Below, piece by piece: positions 7,069 to 16,223 of a DNA stretch of 64,000 bases (its first letter is position 1; the number at the start of each line of letters is the position of its first letter). The notes below the pieces were generated by a model. That model ran no database searches and was not told the origin of the DNA. It saw only the letters and a list, made by a program, of their open reading frames with translations. The position numbers and the translations under genes are program-made. The DNA is from an uncultured Bacteroides sp. (GTDB lineage Bacteria; Bacteroidota; Bacteroidia; Cytophagales; Cyclobacteriaceae). The stretch is taken from NCBI GenBank assembly GCA_902168185.1, contig CABHOV010000100.1, forward strand, positions 1 to 64,000. Reading direction: 5' to 3'.

Positions 7069-9636
7069 ATGGCGAGCGAGTTCAATAAGACTGTTTCTAC
7101 CCGGTACCACATGTACAACAGTCTTTTTCTTAACCTTCCGTATTCGGGTATTTATCGTACCGGTACGTTGTTGCCCCTGTTACAGCAAGCCTGCGAAACA
7201 GGGTATGAAAAAGGAAGGGATCCACGGATGATCATCCGTAAATTCTTTAGCGACTTTACACCACAGGCATCACGTGAAGAACAATTCGATTTGCTTTTCA
7301 ACTTCATACAATATGTAGAGCGCCAGGTTGTATTGTTCGATTCAATTGAAGATGCTGCCTTTGATGAGATCAACAATCTCAACGGTAAGGGTACTGTTTC
7401 TGCGTTGCTATTGCGCGCGAACTCCGAAGGCCTGGAAGAAGAATTGAAAAAGAAGCTGGAAGATTTTAGTGTGAGAATTGTGTTAACAGCACACCCAACA
7501 CAGTTTTATCCAGGCAGTGTGTTAGCGATTATCAATGATCTTGAACAGACCATTCGCGAAAATAAATTAGATGATATAAATCTGTTGCTTCGTCAGTTAG
7601 GGAAGACAGCTTTCATAAATAAAGAGAAACCTTCACCGTTCGATGAAGCGGTAAGCTTGTGTTGGTTTCTTGAAAATGTTTTCTACCCCGTAATACCTGA
7701 AATCATTCAAAAGTTAATGTCTGGTTTGAATATCAAACTAGAGGAGTGGAATAATTTCGACTTGATCAAGATAGGTTTCTGGCCAGGTGGTGATCGTGAC
7801 GGTAATCCGTTTGTAACACACGAGATCACTCTTAAAGTTGCGCAGCGTCTTCAGGAAACATTGTTAAAATGTTATCACCGTGATCTTCGCTTTTTAAAAC
7901 GCAGACTTACCTTCAAGGGAGTTGATCACATTATCAGTCGTGCAGAAACCAAAGTATACCCGATTGCATTCGGGGGCTATGGCGAGATATACCATCATCC
8001 GGATGAATTATTGAATGATCTTTTTGAAGCGCGTGATGTGCTCATTAATGATCACCGCGGACTTTTCCTGGATGTTCTCGACGCGTTTATTCTAAAAGTA
8101 AAAATATTCGGTTTCTACTTTGCAAGCATGGACATCCGACAGGATAGTCGTAAACATGCTTATGCGTGGGAAGCTTGTATTGAGAAACTTCAGAGCAAGA
8201 ATAAAAAATTAAAGAACTTCGATAAGCTCACCGAGCAAGAGAAGATTGATACACTACTTGCACTCAACTTCAAACCAGCTTCTTTAAAATTCGAAGATTC
8301 ATTTGTTACGGAGTTGATTGAGAGTATAGATGTAATCGGACAGATTCAGGAGCAAAACGGAGTTGAAGGTTGCCAACGGTATGTAATCAGTAATTGTCAA
8401 TCAGCCCTCGATGTTATTCGCGTGTTTCAATTGGCCAACCTGATCCTGGGCAAAGAGGAAGATCTCAAGCTGGATATAGTTCCGCTATTTGAAACGATTG
8501 AAGATCTGGCAAATGCTTCTTCTGTTATAAAAGCACTATATAATATTCCGGCATACCGCGAGCATCTTAAACGCAGAGGCAACAAGCAGATCATTATGCT
8601 TGGCTTCTCGGATGGCACAAAGGACGGTGGCTACCTCCGCGCAAACTGGTCTATATTTCAGGCAAAGGAAAATCTAACACGCATCACGCGTGAAGAAGGA
8701 TTTACTGCGGTGTTCTTCGATGGACGTGGTGGTCCTCCGGCACGTGGCGGTGGAAACACGCACGACTTTTATGCATCATTAGGAGATACTATTGAAGACA
8801 AAGAAGTACAGATCACGATACAAGGTCAAACGATCAGTTCTAATTTTGGTAAACCTGTTTCATGCGGCTATAATCTTGAGCAACTTCTATCGGCTGGTAT
8901 AGAGAATTCTGTTTTCAAGAATATAGATACATTTGAAGCCAATGAAAAAGCGTTGATGGATATGCTTGCAGAAGAAGGTCATAAAGCATACCTCGATCTG
9001 AAGCAACATCCTAAGTTCGTTCCTTACCTCGAAAAGATAACACCGCTTGCATTCTTTGGCGATACCAACATTGGTTCGCGCCCTGTAAAGCGTAGTTCAG
9101 GAAGTTTGAAATTTGAAGATCTCCGTGCTATACCTTTCGTAGGATCATGGGCACAAATGAAACAGAACATTCCCGGATTTTACGGAGTAGGTACTGCTAT
9201 ACGCGAGCTAAAAAGACAAGGCAAGCTTCGCGAGTTGAAAGCATTATTCAAACAATCATTATTCTTCCGCACACTGCTAAGCAACAGTATGATGTCGCTT
9301 ACCAAATGCTACTATCCCGCAACAGCGTATCTCTCAAAAGATAAGGAGTTCGGTGAATTCTGGAAGAAGATGTATGCTGAATTCAAATTGTCACGCGAAA
9401 TGATCCTGGAGGTATCCGGATTATCTGAGTTGATGGAAAGCACACCGGTAAATCGCGACTCTGTAAAACTGCGTGAGCGTATTGTGCTTCCGTTGATCAC
9501 CATCCAGCAATTCGCTCTACAGCAATTGCGCGATCCTGACGATAAGGACAAAGACAAAACGTTTGAGAAGCAATATCGCAAGCTGGTAATGCGATGCATG
9601 TTTGGTATTATCAATGCTGCGCGTAACTCTGCATAA
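7069..9636 (+). CDS. ppc: Phosphoenolpyruvate carboxylase
   Basis: An 855-aa PEP carboxylase, which adds bicarbonate to phosphoenolpyruvate to give oxaloacetate and refills the TCA cycle. Conserved blocks are present in order: LTAHPTQ (catalytic H142), GFWPGGDRDGNPFVT, MLGFSDGTKDGGYLRA, the glycine/arginine-rich loop GRGGPPARGGG at about 552-562, and GSRPVKR with VGSWAQ(M)KQNIPGFYGVG. The loop reads GGPPARGGG where many enzymes have GGTVGRGGG. The C-terminus (FGIINAARNSA) resembles the usual ligand-binding end (RNTG). Length is at the short end (the enterobacterial enzyme is about 883 aa). No N-terminal phosphorylation segment of the plant type is seen. A strong terminator follows. Confidence 0.95.
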   Translation: MASEFNKTVSTRYHMYNSLFLNLPYSGIYRTGTLLPLLQQACETGYEKGRDPRMIIRKFFSDFTPQASREEQFDLLFNFIQYVERQVVLFDSIEDAAFDEINNLNGKGTVSALLLRANSEGLEEELKKKLEDFSVRIVLTAHPTQFYPGSVLAIINDLEQTIRENKLDDINLLLRQLGKTAFINKEKPSPFDEAVSLCWFLENVFYPVIPEIIQKLMSGLNIKLEEWNNFDLIKIGFWPGGDRDGNPFVTHEITLKVAQRLQETLLKCYHRDLRFLKRRLTFKGVDHIISRAETKVYPIAFGGYGEIYHHPDELLNDLFEARDVLINDHRGLFLDVLDAFILKVKIFGFYFASMDIRQDSRKHAYAWEACIEKLQSKNKKLKNFDKLTEQEKIDTLLALNFKPASLKFEDSFVTELIESIDVIGQIQEQNGVEGCQRYVISNCQSALDVIRVFQLANLILGKEEDLKLDIVPLFETIEDLANASSVIKALYNIPAYREHLKRRGNKQIIMLGFSDGTKDGGYLRANWSIFQAKENLTRITREEGFTAVFFDGRGGPPARGGGNTHDFYASLGDTIEDKEVQITIQGQTISSNFGKPVSCGYNLEQLLSAGIENSVFKNIDTFEANEKALMDMLAEEGHKAYLDLKQHPKFVPYLEKITPLAFFGDTNIGSRPVKRSSGSLKFEDLRAIPFVGSWAQMKQNIPGFYGVGTAIRELKRQGKLRELKALFKQSLFFRTLLSNSMMSLTKCYYPATAYLSKDKEFGEFWKKMYAEFKLSREMILEVSGLSELMESTPVNRDSVKLRERIVLPLITIQQFALQQLRDPDDKDKDKTFEKQYRKLVMRCMFGIINAARNSA

Positions 9637-9650
9637 TATAGTATAAAGTA

Positions 9651-9689
9651 AAACGGGAGCCAGACATTCATTTGGCTCCCGTTTTTTTA
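9651..9689. terminator. Intrinsic terminator after ppc
   Basis: An 11-12 bp GC-rich stem (9651-9662 with 9673-9684, core ACGGGAGCCA/TGGCTCCCGT) is followed by a run of seven T. It sits between ppc and the convergent sensor kinase gene (stop 9735) and may serve both. Confidence 0.85.
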
Positions 9690-9734
9690 TCTATATACTT
9701 TAAAGGCTTGTAACATGAGCTTATAAAGTATATA

Positions 9735-12700
9735 TCATGATAAAACCCGGTTCATTGCCGGCTCATTATTTTTAAGGAATACTTTGAAAGTAGTACCCAC
9801 ATTCACTTCACTTTCCACCTCGATCTTCCCGCCCAGCGCTACTACTTGTGCTTTCACAAGATATAGCCCCATTCCCTTGCCTTCTACATGCGTATGAAAG
9901 CGCTTGTACAAATTAAACATATTCTTTTTATGAAGGCCGAGGTCAATTCCCAATCCGTTATCGCGAATGGTAAGACATATATAGCCATCGGTTACACCAG
10001 TCTTCACATGAATGGAAAGCCTCCGGTTAACATCGCGGTATTTAATAGCGTTGTGAATCAAATTGATCAGTATACTATCCAGGTAAGGCTTCGCAGTATG
10101 GATCACATTCGCCTCTGAAAAATCATCAATAATTTCTGCACGAGTCTCCGTGATCTCATGCTCCAGATTTTCCTTTATGATAGCGAGCTCTTCTTCAAAA
10201 TTCAGCTTTCCGACAACATATGTTTTATTCTTTCTGATTTCCAGAACGGTACTCACATCTTTCACAACGGTATCCAACTCCTCTGTTGTAAAGATTAGTT
10301 TATCAACGATCAGTTTTGCTTCAATCGGATCTTTGCGTATAAGTTCCAGAACTTTACCGAGGCCCAATATGCGGGCAACAGGCGCGCGCAGGTTATGCGC
10401 TGTAATAAAGGCGAACTGTTCAAGTTGTTGATTATACTCTACCAGCTCCTGCGTTCTTTCTTTTATTTCAAGATCTAAACTTCTGTTGTGTAGAAGGATC
10501 TCTTTATTTTGTTGCTCTATAGTTTTCCATGCGTCTTCAAGTCTTTGATTTTGCTCTGCCAGCAGATCGCGCTGGGTAGCAATTTCTTCCTGCCTTTGTG
10601 TGAGTTCTTCATTCTGCAGTGAAAGGTCTTCGTTTTGAGCTTTAATCTCCTCTTCACGCACCACCAATTCTTCATTTGCACTTTGAAGTTCTTTTGTTTT
10701 TTCCAGTACAGTGTGCTCGAGTTTTCTATTCTGTTCCTTTATAGTTCGTACGCGAATTTTATAATATCCAACACCTATTCCCGCCAATACAAGTATAGTC
10801 ACGATTCTAAACCACCACGTCCTCCACCAGGGAGGTATAATATGTATTGTGATAGAAGCACTTTGCTCATTCCATACACCATCCGTATTGGAGGCTTTCA
10901 CTCTAAAGATATAGTCACCCGGATCAAGATTTGTATATGTAGCCGTTCTGCTTGAACCTACATAGTTCCAGTTCTTGTCGAAGTTTTCCATTTTGTAAGC
11001 ATACTGATTCTTTTCAGGAAGGGTATAGTTTAATGCTGCAAACTCAAAGGTGAATACCGACTGATCATACCGCAAGGTAATAGCATCCGTTTGGCTGATA
11101 GACTGTTTTAAGACAGCGTCTTTATCTGTTGTATTTATTTCTACCGGCTTGTTAAATAATTCGAACTTTGTGATGCGTATATCAGGGTGCTGTGAACTCG
11201 ATTTTATTTGCTCGGGATGAAACAGCGTTACTCCTTCTGTGCCGGCAAAGGCCATTAGACCTAAAGGTTTATCATACAAGAACGAGCATGAATTAAACTG
11301 GCCGTTCTGCAGGCCGTCCGAGGCATCGTAGTTATAGAATTTCTTCTCATTCTTATCCCATTTTGTTATACCGGTGTTTGAGCTGATCCAAACATTGCCT
11401 GTAGCGTCTTGCTGAATAGCAAATATAGTACTGCTGAACAAGCCATCTTTCTCTCCAATCTGATGCAGTCTATGCTGAGCTGAATCATAGATCAATAAAC
11501 CAGCGCCTTCTGTCCCAATCCACATTCTTCCGCGCTTATCAAAGTGTAGCGCATAAATCATATTACCGGAGAGATCATTTTTACTTTCAGGGTCGTTAAA
11601 GTACTGTGTGAAAGTTTTTTTCTCAGGGTCGAAGTAATTTACGCCACCTTTTGAACTGCCCAGCCATAACCCTCCTTGTTTGTCTTCAATGATGGCTCGT
11701 ATGTCGCCACTGCTTATCGTACTGTTTGCTATAGTATATTTGGTAAACGTCCCTGTGCTTTGATCGAGAAGATTTAGTCCGCCCCAATTCGTACCAACCC
11801 AGAGGTTATGTTTTGAGTCTTCAAAAATTACCCGCACATCGTTACGGCCCAAGCTCTTCGGATTATCAGGATCATGCTTATAGTTGGTAAAGGTGTCTGT
11901 CTTTTTATTATAGCGGAACAACCCTTGTGAATATGTGCCGAACCAAAGTGTATTCGTATGATCACGAAACGCACATAATATAGCTTGGTCTGTGAGACTT
12001 CCTTTTTTCCCATCCACATTATAATGCTTCAGAAGCGTTCCGTTACTACTATACTTATACAGCCCATTACCATCCGATCCAAGCCAAAGGTTTTTCTCCT
12101 CATCGCTACACATACCCCAGAAGCGTGCATACGTCCGATCTGATTTCTCTGACAGCTTTACTTCGATCCGCATAAATTTTTCTTTTATACCACTGATCAT
12201 CTGTGCGCCTTCACCATTGGTAGCAAGCCATATATTCTTATCACGATCTTCGTAGATGGAATGAATGGTAAGCTTATACACACCATATTCATCACTGCCA
12301 GTAACAGACTCTACTTTAAAATTTACGGGTGAAGTATCATTAAGGTGGTTCAGCGAGATTTTATGCAAGCCTTTATCTTCCACACCAATCCATAGGTTAC
12401 CGTGGCTGTCTTCCTGAAGAGACCTGATAACATTGCCTTTTAAAGCACTATTCTCTGTATTTAAAAGCTGAAATGTCTGTTGTTTTCTATTGAAGAAAAC
12501 CAACCCATCGATCGTACCGATCCATACATTGCCAAAGTGATCAGGGCGCATACACCTGACGTTGCGCAGAGCAGATATAGTGTCGTGTGGCAAGCTCTCT
12601 ACTCTTTGTGATACTATACCGTCTTTCGTTTTGAAGATGTCCAAACCGCCATCCAATGAACCCACCCAGAGCAGGCCTTCGCTATCTTCATATATAGATA

Positions 12701-13232
12701 CAATCCGTACACTCGACAATCCCGGTAAGTTTTTCTGTGAATATTGAATCAGTCTGGATTTCTTTTTATCAATATATGTAAAGCCTGCTGCCCAGGAGGA
12801 TACCCATAAGTTCCCAGTGGGACTTTCGGAAATATAGGACACATCATTTCCTACAAGTGAATTTTTATTTTTAGGATCGTGCTGATAATGAATAAAACGC
12901 TCGGTTCTGGAATCAAATCGATTTACACCTTTCCGTGAAGCCGCCCATACTATACCTTCACGGTCTGTAAAAATTAAAAACACATAATTATGTGACAGAC
13001 TAAAAGAATCATCAGGGTTATTTTTAAATATTTTAAATGTATACCCATCAAAGCGCGCTATACCATCCTCAGCAGCAAACCACATAAAGCCCTGTTTGTC
13101 TTGTGTAATGCTGTTGATCACTTTCAGTGGCAAGCCATTGCGTGTAGTATACTTTACTATTTTACTTTCAGGTTCTTTCTGGACAAAAGAGCACAGCAAT
13201 ACCATTGCTACAATACAAAAAAGTGATTTCAT
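9735..13232 (-). CDS. Two-component propeller sensor histidine kinase (no receiver domain)
   Basis: The frame opens at 13298, but the start at 13232 (MKSLFCIVAMVLLCSF) gives a proper signal peptide, so I use that: 1165 aa. Order: signal peptide; about 700 residues of Reg_prop repeats (repeated NLWVGT / GLWLGS / RMWIGTEG-type strands) forming periplasmic propellers; a Y_Y_Y domain ending ITIHIIPPWWRTWW; one membrane span at about 804-823; a long coiled coil (about 830-933); a HisKA-like domain with phospho-acceptor His946 in AHNLRAP; and HATPase_c with N box NLIHNAIKYR, G1 DNGLGID and G2 GKGMGLYLVK. The H box has Asn after His where HELRTP is usual. Many propeller kinases of this phylum carry fused receiver and AraC domains; this one has neither and no response regulator lies beside it. 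The ligand is unknown; sugars are typical for the class. Confidence 0.9.
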   Translation of the reverse strand: MKSLFCIVAMVLLCSFVQKEPESKIVKYTTRNGLPLKVINSITQDKQGFMWFAAEDGIARFDGYTFKIFKNNPDDSFSLSHNYVFLIFTDREGIVWAASRKGVNRFDSRTERFIHYQHDPKNKNSLVGNDVSYISESPTGNLWVSSWAAGFTYIDKKKSRLIQYSQKNLPGLSSVRIVSIYEDSEGLLWVGSLDGGLDIFKTKDGIVSQRVESLPHDTISALRNVRCMRPDHFGNVWIGTIDGLVFFNRKQQTFQLLNTENSALKGNVIRSLQEDSHGNLWIGVEDKGLHKISLNHLNDTSPVNFKVESVTGSDEYGVYKLTIHSIYEDRDKNIWLATNGEGAQMISGIKEKFMRIEVKLSEKSDRTYARFWGMCSDEEKNLWLGSDGNGLYKYSSNGTLLKHYNVDGKKGSLTDQAILCAFRDHTNTLWFGTYSQGLFRYNKKTDTFTNYKHDPDNPKSLGRNDVRVIFEDSKHNLWVGTNWGGLNLLDQSTGTFTKYTIANSTISSGDIRAIIEDKQGGLWLGSSKGGVNYFDPEKKTFTQYFNDPESKNDLSGNMIYALHFDKRGRMWIGTEGAGLLIYDSAQHRLHQIGEKDGLFSSTIFAIQQDATGNVWISSNTGITKWDKNEKKFYNYDASDGLQNGQFNSCSFLYDKPLGLMAFAGTEGVTLFHPEQIKSSSQHPDIRITKFELFNKPVEINTTDKDAVLKQSISQTDAITLRYDQSVFTFEFAALNYTLPEKNQYAYKMENFDKNWNYVGSSRTATYTNLDPGDYIFRVKASNTDGVWNEQSASITIHIIPPWWRTWWFRIVTILVLAGIGVGYYKIRVRTIKEQNRKLEHTVLEKTKELQSANEELVVREEEIKAQNEDLSLQNEELTQRQEEIATQRDLLAEQNQRLEDAWKTIEQQNKEILLHNRSLDLEIKERTQELVEYNQQLEQFAFITAHNLRAPVARILGLGKVLELIRKDPIEAKLIVDKLIFTTEELDTVVKDVSTVLEIRKNKTYVVGKLNFEEELAIIKENLEHEITETRAEIIDDFSEANVIHTAKPYLDSILINLIHNAIKYRDVNRRLSIHVKTGVTDGYICLTIRDNGLGIDLGLHKKNMFNLYKRFHTHVEGKGMGLYLVKAQVVALGGKIEVESEVNVGTTFKVFLKNNEPAMNRVLS

Positions 13233-13781
13233 GCAGTGCATATATATGTTAGTTATAGCCTGCGTCTGTTCAGCTCTTGATAGGATCTTAATGTGCATTG
13301 ATATATGCTTGAATCTTGGGAACGCTAAGTCCCTTCCGTTCCAAAAGATATTTTAAAATTTTTTAGTATACTCACTGACGTTACAACAAAGATATTTGTG
13401 TTAGAAACCTTATTGTCATTCGGATATTCTTAAGATTACAACGCCCCGTTACTAGGCAGATCAACGTATTCTGCCACCGCGTTGTTACTATCGTAAAGAA
13501 AGTGAATTTATCGCATTATAATGGAAATGAAAAACTTCATTGTCTAATTCGAACAATGAATGTTGGACAATAAATAGTTGAGGTGATATGTTATGTCGCT
13601 TTTTGAAGCTGAATACCACCAGAGCAGCCGCTGGCGCAGTTTTGCAGGAAAATTCGAATCGTTCTGAGAACTTGTTTGACTATAGCTGTAATTATAGCTA
13701 TAGTCAAATATATTCATGTAAGCTAACGCATTTTGTAAGGACGTGCCTGCCCCTTCAAACAAAAAATTGTTGTCCTTGATA
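13233..13781. other. Intergenic region with palindromes, no gene supported
   Basis: About 550 bp between the sensor kinase start and the stop of the secreted protein gene. It contains the 13-bp perfect inverted repeat at 13675-13708 and a short one, TTCATTGT (13537-13544) with ACAATGAA (13553-13560). The only reading frames are short, low-complexity and overlap these palindromes. The kinase promoter must lie in its left part, but I see no exact TAnnTTTG. Confidence 0.5.
13675..13708. repeat. Perfect 13-bp inverted repeat
   Basis: TTTGACTATAGCT (13675-13687) is mirrored by AGCTATAGTCAAA (13696-13708) across an 8-base spacer. It lies about 75 bp downstream of the stop of the secreted protein gene (13782) and could be its transcript end, but no T-run follows; an operator is the alternative. 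Confidence 0.55.
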
Positions 13782-14378
13782 TCAGTAGTTTCTTGCGTAG
13801 ATCGAAACATCTTTCATCAACAATTTTCCGAAAGCGAAGGAAAGCCCTTTGTCAACAAAAGACCTATCGGGCTGACTTAAGAGGAACGACGTTGCTGTTG
13901 GTACACTTAATCCCCAAGAGCCGGAAGACTGCAACACACCAGGATTAATCAATACTACATGACTGCTGCCGGAGGTACTGGTATAAACAGCGACCACAGC
14001 TTTCTTTGCATTGGCATGCTCCTGTGCCTGCGTTAATGTTTTTTGATCATAGCTCGGCCCCAGAAGCTTCCATTGATTGCTGCTCTTTAAAAAGCTTGCT
14101 ATTTCCGCAGCTACCATATACCTGCCTGTTTTTTGAGAGTAGAAATCATTTACTCTATAAACGATATGCAGCGACTCCCCTAAAAACTTGCTACAGCCAA
14201 TGTTGTTGTTTAATGTGTCCTGACAATCTAAAAAGGTTTTCATTGCGTTCGTCAGGTCTTGCTTCCAATTTGTATTTAAGCTTTGACTATGTGCTGCAAA
14301 AGAAAGAGTCATCAACATCATTACAGTAAGGACTGATTTAATAAAGCTTGTGTTTACGTTCGTAAAGTATCTTTTCAT
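13782..14378 (-). CDS. Secreted protein, possible NlpC/P60- or CHAP-like cysteine amidase
   Basis: A 198-aa protein with a clear signal peptide (about residues 1-32, ending AAHSQ). I do not recognise a named family. The pattern resembles papain-fold cell-wall amidases: a cysteine at the start of a helix (C62 in GCSKFLGESL, like the nucleophile of CHAP or Tae enzymes), then after about 78 residues a histidine in a strand (H140 in GSSHVVLIN) preceded by the hydrophobic strand AVVAVY. Asn145 could be the third polar residue. A second cysteine (C52) could form a disulfide. If right, it would cut peptidoglycan cross-links or peptides in the periplasm or outside. No immunity-like gene lies beside it. 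The catalytic call is inference from motif spacing only. Confidence 0.5.
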   Translation of the reverse strand: MKRYFTNVNTSFIKSVLTVMMLMTLSFAAHSQSLNTNWKQDLTNAMKTFLDCQDTLNNNIGCSKFLGESLHIVYRVNDFYSQKTGRYMVAAEIASFLKSSNQWKLLGPSYDQKTLTQAQEHANAKKAVVAVYTSTSGSSHVVLINPGVLQSSGSWGLSVPTATSFLLSQPDRSFVDKGLSFAFGKLLMKDVSIYARNY

Positions 14379-14744
14379 AAATTATTTTTTGGCCGAATAT
14401 ATACAACGGGGTGCCCGGAGCTGGCGTGAAAAAATTGAAAGTGTTATACGTGTAAGGAATTAAAATGAACGCAAGATGATATTGCAATTCTATGCTTTTT
14501 CAGAATATAGATATACCTATAAATGAGTGATGAAAATGATGCCTACATTCTGAATAAAAACATGAGACACTTACTCCAAACTGTCCATGGGGCTTTAGAG
14601 TGTCACAAAGAGGCAAAATGAGATAAGGCTGTATTTTAGGGCGAACGTTAAGCGGTATATTATATGACTAAAGATCAAGAAGTAATGTTTCAAAGATTAG
14701 CCGAAGTATTCTAGGACTAATCTTTTTACTCTGCACATACACCA
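14379..14744. other. Intergenic region, no gene seen
   Basis: 365 bp between the secreted protein start and the rhodanese stop. A/T-rich, with no credible reading frame on either strand. The only structure is a 9-bp inverted repeat (AAAGATTAG 14692-14700 with CTAATCTTT 14717-14725) about 20-50 bp beyond the rhodanese stop, a weak candidate terminator. Confidence 0.5.
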
Positions 14745-15209
14745 TTAACACGCACACTGAATCTTTAGCCCTTCCGCGGCATTCGCTCCTTCCGTGGCAT
14801 AGCCATCCAATTTCCACCAGGCGATTCCTCCAATTAATTCCTTTACCTTAAAACCCAGCTGACTCATTTTTAGTGCACCTTTTGTAGAGGCGTTGCAACC
14901 TATACCATCGCAGTAGGTTACATACAAAAAATCTTTATCAAGCTCTCGTGTACTTTCCTCTGTCATGGTCCGGTGAGGAATATTTATTGCACCCGGAATA
15001 TGCTCAGCCTCATAGCCGAAAGCTTTACGTGCATCTACAGGAATTACTTTTTGACCACTACTGATCAACTCAAACAAGTCTGAAGAGTCAATCTCGAATT
15101 CAAGCTTGTCGTGATAATGTTTAGACTGTGCATTCATACGTGATTTATTTAGCATCAAACTAAACGCATGTGCATCACTATATGAAATCAAATATTTCAT
15201 GATAAGCAT
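14745..15209 (-). CDS. Rhodanese-like domain protein
   Basis: A 154-aa single-domain rhodanese: VIPVDARKAFGYEAEHIPGA (about 55-74), the active-site segment YVTYCDGIGCNAS with candidate catalytic C100, and LIGGIAWWKLDGY. Family members move sulfur from thiosulfate or persulfides to thiols. Extra cysteines are C105 in the loop and C152/C154 in a C-terminal QCAC end. Starts at 15209, 15200 or 15137 are all possible; the longer form keeps an N-terminal helix (DAHAFSLMLNKS) that looks conserved, so I use 15209. It is divergent from a LysR regulator with a 48-bp spacer, which suggests regulation by that protein. Cytosolic. Confidence 0.88.
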   Translation of the reverse strand: MLIMKYLISYSDAHAFSLMLNKSRMNAQSKHYHDKLEFEIDSSDLFELISSGQKVIPVDARKAFGYEAEHIPGAINIPHRTMTEESTRELDKDFLYVTYCDGIGCNASTKGALKMSQLGFKVKELIGGIAWWKLDGYATEGANAAEGLKIQCAC

Positions 15210-15257
15210 CGATTTTATTCATATAGTGTGGTGCGGAAACTATTTTAAATTTACAGT

Positions 15258-16157
15258 ATGGAGATACGGCATTTAAAACTTGTGAAGGCTATCGTAGAGG
15301 AAGGCAGCATTACAAAAGCGATTGACAAATTACACCTTACGCAATCCGCATTAAGCCATCAGTTGAAAGAAGCAGAATACCAGTTGGGTACCAAGATCTT
15401 TTTGAGAGTCAATAAAAAAATGATACTGACAAAAGCAGGTGAAAAACTATATGAAACTGCGAATGAGATTTTAGAAAAGCTTTATGATACCGAGCAGCAA
15501 ATTAAAAAACTGGTATATGGTGAGACTGGAGAAATAAGACTGAGCACCGAATGTTATTCAAGCTATCACTGGCTTCCTTCGGTAATGAAACAATTTCAGT
15601 TGACGTACCCGAATGTCGATTTAAAAATTGTAATGGAAGCAACACATTATCCGCTTCAAAAATTATTGGAAGGTGCGTTAGATGTAGCAATCACCAGTGA
15701 TCCGATTAAAGATGATAAAATTAAATACCTGGAATTATTTCAAGATGAAATGCTCGTTGCTGTCTCTGAGAATCATGCGTGGGCTACCAAGAAATTCGTA
15801 GTAGCAGAAGACTTTTCTTCCGAACATCTTTTGATTCACTCACTGCCTTTGGAGACTGTTACTGTACATCAATTTGTGCTTGCACCTGCAGGTGTATCTC
15901 CCAAAAAAATTACACCACTTCCTTTAACAGAAGCGTCCATTGAGATGGTGAAGGCGGGTATGGGAATCATGGTTATGGCGAAATGGGCATTGCAACCATA
16001 CCTCAAACATCAGCCTATAAGAGCGGTAAAGATTGGTAGATCGGGACTGAAGCGTAAACACTATGTGGCCATCATGACCGACCGAAAATATCCCGAGTAT
16101 TTTAATCACTTCATTGAATTTCTACAGACAGAAATCAACCTGCAATGGACTATATAA
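15258..16157 (+). CDS. LysR family transcriptional regulator, MetR-like
   Basis: A 299-aa LysR protein: N-terminal winged helix (residues 1-60, with IRHLKLVKAIVEEGS, LTQSALSHQL and LGTKIFLR) and a C-terminal effector-binding domain. The similarity to MetR of enterobacteria is closer than to generic LysR members, e.g. TECYSSYHWLPSVMKQF versus the IECHSCIQWLTPALENF block, DVAITSD versus DLVMTSD, and LAPAGVSP versus LQPAGVSP. MetR senses homocysteine and controls methionine genes. No met gene lies here; the divergent partner is a rhodanese, so a sulfur-related regulon is plausible. The 48-bp spacer is the expected operator site. A terminator follows. Confidence 0.9.
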   Translation: MEIRHLKLVKAIVEEGSITKAIDKLHLTQSALSHQLKEAEYQLGTKIFLRVNKKMILTKAGEKLYETANEILEKLYDTEQQIKKLVYGETGEIRLSTECYSSYHWLPSVMKQFQLTYPNVDLKIVMEATHYPLQKLLEGALDVAITSDPIKDDKIKYLELFQDEMLVAVSENHAWATKKFVVAEDFSSEHLLIHSLPLETVTVHQFVLAPAGVSPKKITPLPLTEASIEMVKAGMGIMVMAKWALQPYLKHQPIRAVKIGRSGLKRKHYVAIMTDRKYPEYFNHFIEFLQTEINLQWTI

Positions 16158-16176
16158 CTAAATGATATAGCACAAA

Positions 16177-16210
16177 AAAAGGGACGGTGATGAACCGTCC
16201 CTTTTAATTA
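16177..16210. terminator. Bidirectional intrinsic terminator
   Basis: The stem AAAAGGGACGGT / ACCGTCCCTTTT (16177-16188 with 16194-16205) has a five-base loop, an A-run before and a T-run after. It separates the LysR gene (stop 16157) from the convergent clpC (stop 16224). Confidence 0.85.
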
Positions 16211-16223
16211 TATACTTAGCGTA

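Noticed and set aside
13544-13810. 88-aa reading frame on the minus strand
   Set aside because: Low-complexity Tyr/Ser/Asn stretch created by the palindrome at 13675-13708, overlapping the end of the real gene; no ribosome site or homology.
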